Shown here: positions 27,005-35,313 of the stretch, one piece after another
How the letters are laid out: each line of letters opens with the position of its first letter
Numbering within the stretch: position 1 is the first letter of the stretch
Assembly (NCBI GenBank): GCA_044226535.1
Contig: JBGAGT010000009.1
Location: 124,001 to 188,000 of the forward strand
Direction of reading: 5' to 3'
DNA: 64,000 nt
Source of the DNA: VBCG01 sp044226535
GTDB taxonomy: Bacteria > Pseudomonadota > Gammaproteobacteria > Burkholderiales > Casimicrobiaceae
Position numbers and translations under genes: made by a program
Notes under the pieces: generated by a model
Databases searched by the model: none
What the model was told of the DNA's origin: nothing
The model's input: only the letters and a program-made list of their open reading frames with translations

Positions 27005-28000
27005 TCAGCGCGAGGCCGTCGCGCGGGCGAGCCGGTCGCGCACCGCGTGCCAGGCCTCGTCGCCGGGCACATCCTCGATCAGCAGCGCGTCGGCGCCCTG
27101 CGCGTCCAGCGCGCGCAGCTCGGCGTACAGCACGCGCGCATAGCCGTCGCGGTCCTCGGGGGCGCGGTGCCAGCTGCCCTCGAAGCCCGCCGGCGCGTCG
27201 AGCGTGCGCGCCAGCACCGCGACGGCCTCGTCGCGCGCGAGGTGCTGCGCGGCCTCGGCGTGGAGTGCCGCGGGCGCGACGAGGTGCGCGCGCGTGTGCG
27301 GGGCGTAATGCGAGGCGAGCGTGCCCGAGGCGCGCGGGGCGGCGGCGCCCGGCGCGCGCGGCGCCATGCCGGTGACGCGCTCGATCGCCGCGGCGTCGAT
27401 GCCGCCGGGACGCAACAGCACCGGCACGCCGTCCTCGAAGGCGACGATGCTGCTCTCGATGCCGACGTCGGTGGCGCCCCCGTCGAGCACCATCGACACG
27501 GCGTCGCAGAAGTCGTCGGCGACGTGGCGCGCGGTGGTCGCCGAGACATGGCCGAAGCGGTTGGCCGAGGGCGCGGCGATGCCGTGGCCGCCACGCGCGG
27601 CGAACGCGGCGATCAGCGCGCGCGCGACCGGATGCGAGGGCGCGCGCAGGCCCACCGAGTCCTGCCCGCCGGTGACGACGTCGTTGACGCGCGCCGCGCG
27701 CGGCAGGATCAGCGTCAGCGGCCCCGGCCAGAACGCGCGCGCCAGCCTGCGCGCGGGCTCGGGCACCTCGCGCGCCCAGTGCGCGAGGTCGGCCTCGCCG
27801 TCGATGTGCACGATGACGGGATGGCCCGCGGGCCTGCCCTTGGCCGCGTAGATGGCGCGCACCGCGTCGGGGTTGTCGGCGTCGGCGCCGAGCCCGTACA
27901 CGGTCTCGGTGGGGAAGGCGACGAGGCGCCCCGCGGCGAGCGCCTCGGCGGCGCGCGCGATGGCCTCGCGGTCGGCGCTGACGATGGAAAAAGCGGTCAT
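27005..28000 (-). CDS. Threonylcarbamoyl-AMP synthase, Sua5 type
   Basis: Makes threonylcarbamoyl-adenylate from threonine, bicarbonate and ATP for the t6A37 modification of tRNAs. 331 residues: the YrdC domain (1-190) has LVAFPTETVYGLGADA, KGRPAGHPVIVHI, DSVGLRAPSHP and APSANRFGHVSAT; the C-terminal Sua5 domain (about 220-331) follows GIESSIVAF and LLRPGGID through a Pro/Ala linker with SHYAPHTRAHL. Two-domain length separates it from the shorter TsaC. Essential housekeeping gene, divergent from metK with 153 bases between starts. Confidence 0.95.
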   Translation of the reverse strand: MTAFSIVSADREAIARAAEALAAGRLVAFPTETVYGLGADADNPDAVRAIYAAKGRPAGHPVIVHIDGEADLAHWAREVPEPARRLARAFWPGPLTLILPRAARVNDVVTGGQDSVGLRAPSHPVARALIAAFAARGGHGIAAPSANRFGHVSATTARHVADDFCDAVSMVLDGGATDVGIESSIVAFEDGVPVLLRPGGIDAAAIERVTGMAPRAPGAAAPRASGTLASHYAPHTRAHLVAPAALHAEAAQHLARDEAVAVLARTLDAPAGFEGSWHRAPEDRDGYARVLYAELRALDAQGADALLIEDVPGDEAWHAVRDRLARATASR

Positions 28001-28032
28001 ATCGCAGGCCGTCTCGTGGAAGGGCGCTCTGC

Positions 28033-28038
28033 TAGAAT
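28033..28038 (+). promoter_or_regulatory. Candidate -10 element for metK
   Basis: TAGAAT lies 116 bases before the metK ATG in the sua5-metK divergent gap. No convincing -35 is present at 17 bases. The leader between it and the start has no recognisable SAM-riboswitch arrangement. Confidence 0.4.
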
Positions 28039-28153
28039 CCCGAGACTGTACAACGGCTTGCAAGCCGCCTTCGCGCGAGGCGGGCCGTGACCGCATTCGC
28101 GGCCGCGACGATGCGCGATGCGGCCGATGCGGCGTTCCCTCGAAAGGTTGTCG

Positions 28154-29352
<1,199 letters not shown>

Positions 29353-29356
<4 letters not shown>

Positions 29357-29787
29357 GGGGCCCGGTCCTGGCGGTTTCGCTGGCGGCATTGGCCGTTGGC
29401 TGCGCCTCGCTCGACCCGCAGGCGCCCAAGGTCGTCACCGCCGCGCACTCGGGTCCCGTGCAGCTCGCCAAGGGCGACACGCTGGTCGTCGCCATTCCCG
29501 TGGCGCCCGGCGACCGCGGGCGCTGGCGCGCGCAGACCTCGAACGGCACGGTGCTGCAGCAGGTCGGCGTGGTCGACTTGCTGCCGAACGAGGTCGCGCC
29601 GGGCACCGTGGGCAATCCCAACGACAACGTGTACCGGTTCCGCGCGGCGGAAACGGGATCGACCTCGCTCGACCTCGCCTGGGCCGCCGATGCGCCGGCG
29701 CCTGCGCCGGTACCCGTGCACCTCGACGTGACGGTGGTGCCGAGGCCCGGGCAATTCGCCGAGGCTTGGGCCAAGCAGCCGAGGTAG
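29353..29787 (+). CDS. Small secreted lipoprotein, possibly chagasin-like (I42) fold
   Basis: 144 residues from a GTG overlapping the metK stop. The start MRGPVLAVSLAALAVGCASLD is a lipoprotein signal with lipobox AVGC (Cys17). The rest is predicted beta-rich: GDTLVVAIPVAPGDRGRWRAQTSNGTVLQQ, then NVYRFRAAETGSTSLDLAWAAD, a pattern like the chagasin-family peptidase inhibitors, but the usual RPW loop is not clear. It ends with a basic tail. Function unproven. The pairing with metK looks like simple translational coupling rather than a pathway link. Confidence 0.7.
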
Positions 29788-29839
29788 CGCCCGGACGGCC
29801 CGGCCGCGTGGCCGAATGCGGGCCACGGGCCGAATCGGG

Positions 29840-29845
29840 TAAAAT
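29840..29845 (+). promoter_or_regulatory. Candidate -10 element for the 43-codon gene
   Basis: TAAAAT stands out in the otherwise GC-rich 120-base gap and is 64 bases before the small gene's ATG. The -35 region is not obvious. Support comes from the small gene being followed by a textbook terminator, which makes it an independent transcription unit. Confidence 0.5.
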
Positions 29846-29908
29846 CACCGCTTTCGCCCCGCCGGAAGCCTCGGCGCCCGGGCGACATCCATCGAACCGG
29901 AGACTGCA

Positions 29909-30040
29909 ATGGCCGAATCCCGCAGCCGTACCCGCCGCAACACGCTCGAGCGCCGTTGCCTGCCCAAGACCTACAAGCGCATGTTCGTCGGCGCGCCCAA
30001 GGGCATCTTCAAGATGCTCGAGAAGATCAAGAAGGCCTGA
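29909..30040 (+). CDS. 43-residue basic protein, unknown function
   Basis: A short ATG frame with a GGAGA site and its own candidate promoter and terminator. The product is strongly basic at the start (MAESRSRTRRNTLERRC), then LPKTYKRMFVGAPKGIFKML and EKIKKA. No signal peptide or membrane helix; the C-terminal half would form an amphipathic helix with Lys clusters. I do not recognise a family. Codon use matches its neighbours, with G/C in nearly every third position. Possible roles such as an RNA-binding or ribosome-associated peptide are guesses from its charge. Easily missed because of its length. Confidence 0.7.
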   Translation: MAESRSRTRRNTLERRCLPKTYKRMFVGAPKGIFKMLEKIKKA

Positions 30041-30075
30041 TCGCCATCGGGCTTTCGACCGGAAAGTGATCACCG

Positions 30076-30100
30076 ACCGCCCGCAAGGGCGGTTTTTTTT
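30076..30100 (+). terminator. Intrinsic terminator
   Basis: ACCGCCC / GGGCGGT stem (30076-30082 with 30087-30093), GCAA tetraloop and an eight-T run to 30100. The best intrinsic terminator in the window. It ends transcription of the 43-codon gene 36 bases after its stop. Confidence 0.93.
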
Positions 30101-30150
30101 CGCACGATGCGGCCGCGCGACCCGCACCGACCCCGCAAGTCCAGGACAGC

Positions 30151-31260
30151 ATGGCCACCCGATCCCGCCTCTTCTCGCCGTTCACGCTGCGCGAGCTCGC
30201 GCTCGCCAGCCGCATCGTCGTCTCGCCCATGTGCCAGTACTCGGCGGTCGACGGCCGCGCCACCGACTGGCACCACCTGCACTGGGGCCAGCTGCTGCAA
30301 TCGAACGCCGGCCTGGTGTTCGTCGAGGCGACCGCGGTGACGGCCACCGGCCGCATCACGCCCGGCTGCCTCGGACTCTACGACGACGGCTGCGAGGAGG
30401 CGCTGTCGCGCGGGCTCGCCATTGCGCGCGCCGCGGCGCCACCGGTCCCCGTCGCCATCCAGCTCGCGCATGCGGGACGCAAGGCCTCGCGCACGCCCCC
30501 CTGGGACGGTGGCGGCCCGGTCGCGAAAGGTCACGGGGACTGGGAAGTCGTCGGCCCCTCGGCGCTGGCGTTGCAGCCCGGCGACCCGGTGCCGCGCGCG
30601 ATGACCCGGCGCGACCTCGACGAGGTGCGCGATGCCTTCGTCGCCGCGGCGCAGCGCGCCGAGCGCATCGGCCTCGACGCCGTCGAGCTCCACTTCGCGC
30701 ACGGCTACCTGCTCGACGAGTTCCTGTCGCCGCTGTCCAACCATCGCGACGACGCCTGGGGCGGATCGTTCGACGGGCGCGTGCGCTTCCCGCTCGAGGT
30801 GTTCGCGGCGGTGCGCGAGGCCTGGCCCGCAGGAAAGCCGCTCGGCGTACGCATCTCCGCGACCGACTGGGTCGACGGCGGCTGGACGCTCGAGGATTCG
30901 ATCGCGCTGGCCCTTCGGCTGCGTGCCATGGGCTGCGATTTCATCGACGTGTCGAGCGGCGGCATCTCGCCGCTGCAGAAGGTGCCCGTCGGCCCGGGCT
31001 ACCAGGTGCCGCTGGCGCGCGCCGTGCGCGCCGCCTCGTCGATGCCGACCATCGCCGTGGGCATGATCACCGATCCCGTGCAGGCCGAGACCATCGTCGC
31101 CGCGGGCGACGCCGACCTGGTCGCGCTGGCGCGCGGCATGCTGTGGGACCCGCGCTGGCCGTGGCATGCCGCGGCGACGCTGGGCGCGGAGGTGCAGGTG
31201 CCGCGGCAATACGCGCGCGCGGCGCCGCAAGGCACGAAGGGCGTGATCGCGAAGGGCTAG
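30151..31260 (+). CDS. Old-yellow-enzyme family NADH:flavin oxidoreductase (YqjM/XenA type)
   Basis: 369-residue FMN-dependent TIM barrel. SRIVVSPMCQYSAVDGRATDWHHLHWG near the start carries Cys28, the thermophilic-like/YqjM hallmark cysteine; HFAHGYLLDEFLSPLSNHRDDAWGGSFDGR gives the catalytic Tyr/His region, and ADLVALARGMLWDPRWPW the phosphate-binding end. Reduces activated alkenes such as enones, nitroalkenes or quinones with NAD(P)H. AGGA precedes the ATG. It is alone on its strand between a terminator and a convergent PhyH gene. The natural substrate is unknown. Confidence 0.92.
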   Translation: MATRSRLFSPFTLRELALASRIVVSPMCQYSAVDGRATDWHHLHWGQLLQSNAGLVFVEATAVTATGRITPGCLGLYDDGCEEALSRGLAIARAAAPPVPVAIQLAHAGRKASRTPPWDGGGPVAKGHGDWEVVGPSALALQPGDPVPRAMTRRDLDEVRDAFVAAAQRAERIGLDAVELHFAHGYLLDEFLSPLSNHRDDAWGGSFDGRVRFPLEVFAAVREAWPAGKPLGVRISATDWVDGGWTLEDSIALALRLRAMGCDFIDVSSGGISPLQKVPVGPGYQVPLARAVRAASSMPTIAVGMITDPVQAETIVAAGDADLVALARGMLWDPRWPWHAAATLGAEVQVPRQYARAAPQGTKGVIAKG

Positions 31261-31300
31261 CGCGCCGCGCGCGGCGCCATGGCCCGTGCCGCGCCGTGCT

Positions 31301-32113
31301 TCAGCCCTGCGCGTGGCCGGTGACGAAGTCGTTGCGCCCGCTGCGGTCGATGCCCTTGACCAGCCACAGCGGCCGCCGCGCGAAGTCGACCGGCACGCCC
31401 GACTTGCCGTCGACGGGCCGCAGATCCCGATCGAACAGCGAGCTCGAGGGCATGTAGCGCAGCGCCACGCCGGTGCGCCGCTTGCTGGAGCGGTTGGGTG
31501 CCGCGCCGTGGATCATGTACACGTCGTGCAGCGACATCTGCCCCGGCTCGAGCTCGATGTCGACGGCGTCGGCCTCGTCGAAGGCGCCGTCGGCCATGCG
31601 CTGGTTGAGCGTCAGGTCGCTGCGGTCCTCGTGCAGGTGCGGGTGCAGCACGCCGCCGCGGTGCGAGCCCGGGATGACGCGCAGGCAGCCGTTCTCGGCC
31701 GTCGACGGCTCGAGCGCCACCCAGGCCGTGCAGTTGGCGAGCGGGCGGATGGGCCAGTAGTGGCCGTCCTGGTGCCAGGGCGTCTCGTAGCCGTCGCCCG
31801 CGGGCTTGCAGAACACGTGGCAACCCCACAGCACCACGTCGTCGCCGATCACGCCCGACACCAGCTCGACGATGCGCGCGTCGCGCGCGAGCTTGAGGAA
31901 CGCCGCGCTGCCGCGCACGCCCTCGCCGTTGTCGCCTTCGATGTGCGCCGAGACGAGCTTCTCGGGGCGCACGCCGGGGTTGTCGCGGATCAGCGCGTCG
32001 AGCGCCTCGCACAGCGCCGCAACCTCGGCGGCGGGCAGGCGGAAGCGCGGCACGACGTAGCCGTCGGCGTGGTATTGCGCGATTTCGTCGGGGGCGAGGC
32101 GGGGAAGGTCCAT
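31301..32113 (-). CDS. Phytanoyl-CoA dioxygenase (PhyH) family 2OG-Fe(II) oxygenase
   Basis: 270 residues. Iron ligands are H114 and D116 in TPWHQDGHYW and H202 in YMIHGAAPNRS; the 2-oxoglutarate arginine is R213 or R219 downstream in KRRTGVALRYM. AWVALEPSTAENGCLRVIPGSHRGGV is the conserved core of the family. Enzymes of this type hydroxylate small molecules including ectoine, alkyl acids and secondary metabolites. Divergent from the PheC-like gene with 126 bases between starts, convergent with the flavin oxidoreductase. No CoA ligase or acyl carrier neighbour points to a substrate. Confidence 0.9.
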   Translation of the reverse strand: MDLPRLAPDEIAQYHADGYVVPRFRLPAAEVAALCEALDALIRDNPGVRPEKLVSAHIEGDNGEGVRGSAAFLKLARDARIVELVSGVIGDDVVLWGCHVFCKPAGDGYETPWHQDGHYWPIRPLANCTAWVALEPSTAENGCLRVIPGSHRGGVLHPHLHEDRSDLTLNQRMADGAFDEADAVDIELEPGQMSLHDVYMIHGAAPNRSSKRRTGVALRYMPSSSLFDRDLRPVDGKSGVPVDFARRPLWLVKGIDRSGRNDFVTGHAQG

Positions 32114-32239
32114 CGCGGGCGCGGTCGGGAATCAGCAGTGCCGAATGCGGCACCTGCAACGCCGATGATAGTCCAGCGCGGCGTAGAATTTCGCGGTCGC
32201 CCGATCGTCCCCCTCCCTATGTCTTCCTGGAGTGCACGC

Positions 32240-33034
32240 ATGGTGAATTGCCGCCCTTCCTTCCTTCCCGCCGGGCTCGTGGCGCTGCTGGCTGCGTTGC
32301 TCGCCGCGACCCCGCTCGCGCAGGCGCAGGCGCCTTCGCGGCTCGACGAGGTCATCAAGAGCGGCAAGCTGCGCGTCTGCACGCCCGGTGACTACAAGCC
32401 CTTCAGCTACCTTCGCCCCGACGGTGGTTACGAGGGCCTCGACATCGACCTCGTCCAGGCGGCCGCGAAGTCGCTCGGCGTCGAGGTCGAGATGGTCAAG
32501 ACCGCGTGGCCGACGCTGATGAAGGACTTCATCGACAAGTGCGACGTCGCCGTGGGCGGCATCTCGGTCAGCACCGACCGCCAGAAGACGGCGTTCTTCA
32601 CCGATGCCTACATGGTCAACGGCAAGGCGCCGATCACGCGCTGCGAGAACGTCGGCAAGTTCCAGAGCGTCGCCGACATCGACAAGCCCGGCGTCACCGT
32701 GATCGAGAACCCGGGCGGCAGCAACGAGCGCTTCGCGCGCGCGAACTTCAAGAACGCGAAAATCGTGATCTTTCCCGACAACGTGACGATCTTCGACGAG
32801 ATCCTCAAGGGCAATGCCGACCTGATGATCTCGGAATCGGCGGAGACGATGCTCCAGCAGAAGCTGCGGCCGGGCCTTTGCGCGGTCAATCCCGACAAGC
32901 CGCTGCAGTATGGCGAGATGGCCTGGCTGCTGCCGCGCGGCGACGTCGCGTTCAAGGCCTGGATGGACACCTGGTTCCACCTCGCCAAGGCCTCGGGCGA
33001 GTACGGCAGGCTGTCGGCGCGCTGGCTGGGCTGA
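32240..33034 (+). CDS. PheC-like periplasmic cyclohexadienyl dehydratase (SBP-family protein)
   Basis: 264 residues from the ATG at 32240, chosen for the GGAG 7 bases before it; the in-frame ATG at 32219 is an alternative. Signal peptide cleaved near AQA/QAP. The mature chain follows PheC of Pseudomonas closely: RLDEVIKSGKLRV, TPGDYKPFSY, GVTVIENPGGSNERFARAN, VIFPDNVTIFDEIL and PGLCAVNPDKPLQYGEMAWLLP. Glu202 (SESAETMLQ) aligns with the catalytic Glu of PheC. No ABC permease or ATPase is adjacent. It may convert prephenate or arogenate to phenylpyruvate or phenylalanine, although a plain amino-acid-binding role remains possible. Confidence 0.75.
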   Translation: MVNCRPSFLPAGLVALLAALLAATPLAQAQAPSRLDEVIKSGKLRVCTPGDYKPFSYLRPDGGYEGLDIDLVQAAAKSLGVEVEMVKTAWPTLMKDFIDKCDVAVGGISVSTDRQKTAFFTDAYMVNGKAPITRCENVGKFQSVADIDKPGVTVIENPGGSNERFARANFKNAKIVIFPDNVTIFDEILKGNADLMISESAETMLQQKLRPGLCAVNPDKPLQYGEMAWLLPRGDVAFKAWMDTWFHLAKASGEYGRLSARWLG

Positions 33035-33111
33035 TCGGCCCACGCGCTTCAAGCGATCGGACCGATCGCCGGCGCGGCTTCGATCGCGCAGGCTGCCCGG
33101 CCCGCGCCGCG

Positions 33112-34089
33112 TCACTTGCGGGTGCGGCCTGGCGCGCGCTTCCGCTCTGCCCGCGGGTTCGCGCCGCGCTGCGCGCCCGCTCGCCGCAGCGCCCTCAACG
33201 CACCGTCCGAGCGTTTAAGCTCGTCGCTCAACCACTCGCGCAGCGCGCGCAAGGGCGGCCAGTCGCGCAGTGCCGGCGGGTACACGAAGTGATAGGGCTG
33301 CGCATCCTCGTGGGTGATCGCGACCGGCGAGAGTTGCACCAGGCGGCCATCGCATAGCGCGTCGGCTGCGAGCACCTCGCGCGACAGCGCGAGCCCCAGG
33401 TCCTGCTCGGCCGCTTGCAGCATCAGCCCCGCGTCGTTGAACACTGCCACGGGCCTCGGCCTGACGTTGAGTCCGTTGGCGGCGAACCACGCGCGCCACA
33501 GGTCGGCGTCGCCGAGCAGGGGCTCCGTGGTGAAGGCCTGCGCGGGTGCGCCCGCCAGCCGGCGCGCCATCGCCGGCGAAGCCACGAGCACGATCGGCGG
33601 CTGCGCGAACAGGCGCTCGGACTCGAGCCCCGCCCAGGGACCGCGCCCCTGGCGTACCGCGGCGTGATAGCCCTCCCGCGTGAGGTCGACGGTGGCGATC
33701 GAGGCCTCGATCTCCAGCGGGATCGAAGGATGGCGCTCGCGCCATTGCCCGATGCGCGGCATCAGCCATCGCTGCGCGAACGAAGGCAGCACGGTGATGC
33801 GCAGCCGGTCGCCGGGACCCGATGAGGCGGCACGCGCGGTGTTGACGCCCTGGTCGAGCTCGTCGAGCGCGCGCTGCACGCTGGCGAGGAGCGCGTGGCC
33901 GGCGGGATTCAGCACCACGCGGCGACCCCGCCGTTCGAACAGCGCGAAGCCCAGCGATTCCTCGAGGGCCTGCACCTGCTGGCTGATCGCGCTGTGCGTG
34001 AGGTGCAGCACCTCGGCCGCCGCGCGCAGGTTCTCGCGCTCGGCGACCGCGCGGAACGCCGGCAGCGCGTGCAGGTTCAGGCGTGGCAT
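33112..34089 (-). CDS. LysR-type transcriptional regulator (GcvA-like)
   Basis: 325 residues from the ATG at 34089; a GTG four codons earlier is an alternative and neither has a good ribosome site. Helix-turn-helix near the start: LHALPAFRAVAERENLRAAAEVLHLTHSAISQQVQALEE, then FALFERRGRRVVLNPAGHALL. The effector domain shows LRITVLPSFAQRWLMPRI, typical of the GcvA subgroup. The C-terminal 25 residues are a very basic tail. Divergent from the 35-codon membrane peptide and DUF1127 pair with 111 bases between starts, which are the likely targets; it ends 77 bases from the PheC-like gene. Confidence 0.9.
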   Translation of the reverse strand: MPRLNLHALPAFRAVAERENLRAAAEVLHLTHSAISQQVQALEESLGFALFERRGRRVVLNPAGHALLASVQRALDELDQGVNTARAASSGPGDRLRITVLPSFAQRWLMPRIGQWRERHPSIPLEIEASIATVDLTREGYHAAVRQGRGPWAGLESERLFAQPPIVLVASPAMARRLAGAPAQAFTTEPLLGDADLWRAWFAANGLNVRPRPVAVFNDAGLMLQAAEQDLGLALSREVLAADALCDGRLVQLSPVAITHEDAQPYHFVYPPALRDWPPLRALREWLSDELKRSDGALRALRRAGAQRGANPRAERKRAPGRTRK

Positions 34090-34200
34090 CGGTGGCGCCA
34101 CTGGTCATAAAAACCGACCAACATGTTCAAATCTTCGCGATTCACAAGAGGGATTCTGGGCGCTTAGGCTTACCACCGTCAATCGACGGAGGTGAAAACC

Positions 34201-34308
34201 ATGAACCCCGAATACCGGCGCCCCTCGTGGGCCGAATCGGTCTCGTACGCCGGGCTGATGCTGTTGATGGCGGTCGGCAGCCTGGCGCTCGCGGTGGCGG
34301 CCGCATGA
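34201..34308 (+). CDS. 35-residue single-helix membrane peptide
   Basis: ATG frame with GGAGGTG 7 bases upstream, the clearest ribosome site nearby. The product starts MNPEYRRPSWAESVSYAG and ends in one helix, LMLLMAVGSLALAVAAA. Its TGA overlaps the next gene's ATG (ATGA), so the pair is translationally coupled. Not a recognised family. It sits in front of a DUF1127 gene and divergent from a LysR regulator. Small hydrophobic peptides like this often regulate a membrane protein or translation of the following gene, but that is only a possibility here. Confidence 0.7.
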   Translation: MNPEYRRPSWAESVSYAGLMLLMAVGSLALAVAAA

Positions 34309-34562
34309 GCGCCGGAAGCGGTACCGTGTCCGTCGCGCGCGTGGCGTGGCTGCTGGTGGCCCTGCGCGCCCTGCACGCGCTGGCGAGGCGCATGTCCACG
34401 CTCGCCGCGGCCCTGCGCGCATGGCGGCGCTCGCGTCGCCGCGACACGCGCGCACTGCGCGATCTCGCATCGATGAACACGCGCGAGCTCCGCGACATCG
34501 GCATCGAGGCCGCGGACCTGCATCTCCTCGGTGTCCATCCCTTCGACGACTGGCCGCGCTGA
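34305..34562 (+). CDS. DUF1127 family protein
   Basis: 85 residues. The DUF1127 signature is the C-terminal half: RAWRRSRRRDTRALRDLASMNTRELRDIGIEAADLHLLG. DUF1127 proteins are short, Arg-rich and involved in stress, phosphate or RNA-linked physiology in proteobacteria. The N-terminal 30 residues are hydrophobic/basic (VARVAWLLVALRALHALARR) and may form a membrane-associated helix, longer than in typical members. Overlaps the 35-codon peptide gene by 4 bases. Confidence 0.82.
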   Translation: MSAGSGTVSVARVAWLLVALRALHALARRMSTLAAALRAWRRSRRRDTRALRDLASMNTRELRDIGIEAADLHLLGVHPFDDWPR

Positions 34563-34584
34563 TGCCGCGCCATCCCCGCGCATC

Positions 34585-34610
34585 GTCATTCCCGCGAAAG
34601 CGGGGATGAC
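34585..34610. repeat. Dispersed palindromic repeat copy
   Basis: A copy of the CCCGCGAAAGCGGGG hairpin family, flanked by GTCATT and GATGAC, in the 64-base gap between the DUF1127 gene and the convergent GST gene. In this position it could act as a bidirectional terminator. Confidence 0.8.
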
Positions 34611-34626
34611 AGGGTGGGGATGACGC

Positions 34627-35250
34627 TCAGTCGAAGGCCGTGCCGGCGTAACGCTGGAACCCCTCGCGCGGCGCGAGCCGCTCGAGCCACGCGGCGACGG
34701 CCGGCAGCTCGGGCCGCTCCATGGCCATGCGCCGCCAGCGGTGCGCGGCGAGGCCGAGCAGCAGGTCGGCGAGCGTGAAGGTGTCGCCGACGACATAGGC
34801 GCCCGTCGAAGCGAGCTGCGCATCGAGGATGCGCATGCGCCGGTTCCAGTTGTCGATGCTCGCGGCGAGCATGGCGGGGTCGCGGTGCGCGGGACTCTGC
34901 CGCGCGATCGACATGAAGGCATAGCGCCAGGCGTCGTTGAGCTCGGTGGCCGTCCAATCCATCCACTGCTCGACCCTGGCGCGCGGCGCGGGCTCGGCGG
35001 GCAGCAGGTCGAACCGCTGCGCACGGCCGGCGAGGTAGCGGCAGATGGTGTTGGACTCGCGCAGCACGAGCTCCCCGTCGACCAGCACCGGCACCAGCGC
35101 GTTGGGATTGAGCGCCAGGAACTCCGGCGAGGCGGTGGACCGGAAGCCCGTGCCCCAGTCCTCGCGGTCGAATTCGACGCCGACCTCGACCAGCGTCCAC
35201 AGCACCTTGCGCACGTTGATCGACGATGCCCTGCCCAGTACCTTCACCAT
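34627..35250 (-). CDS. Glutathione S-transferase
   Basis: 207 residues from an ATG with AGGAGG 6 bases upstream. N-terminal thioredoxin-fold domain: VKVLGRASSINVRKVLWTLVEVGVEFDRED, cis-Pro motif NALVPVLVDGELVLRESNTICRYLA; the C-terminal helical domain has the conserved VVGDTFTLADLLLGLAAHRW N-capping region. Catalytic residue is likely Ser at position 8-9 (ASSINVRK), as in many beta/zeta bacterial GSTs. Alone, 63 bases after the opgH start side. Specific substrate unknown. Confidence 0.9.
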   Translation of the reverse strand: MVKVLGRASSINVRKVLWTLVEVGVEFDREDWGTGFRSTASPEFLALNPNALVPVLVDGELVLRESNTICRYLAGRAQRFDLLPAEPAPRARVEQWMDWTATELNDAWRYAFMSIARQSPAHRDPAMLAASIDNWNRRMRILDAQLASTGAYVVGDTFTLADLLLGLAAHRWRRMAMERPELPAVAAWLERLAPREGFQRYAGTAFD

Positions 35251-35313
35251 CGTTTCCTCCTGTCGTGAGCTTCGTTGCCAGGGCGCGGTCGCCGCGCGGC
35301 GGCGCAAGGGAAT

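Noticed and set aside
28001..28153. Possible SAM riboswitch before metK
   Set aside because: No SAM-I, SAM-II or SAM-IV-like core pairing or conserved segments could be found in the leader.
34089..34200. Phage or plasmid origin suggested by AT-richer patches
   Set aside because: It is an ordinary divergent promoter gap; no iterons, DnaA boxes or integrase nearby.
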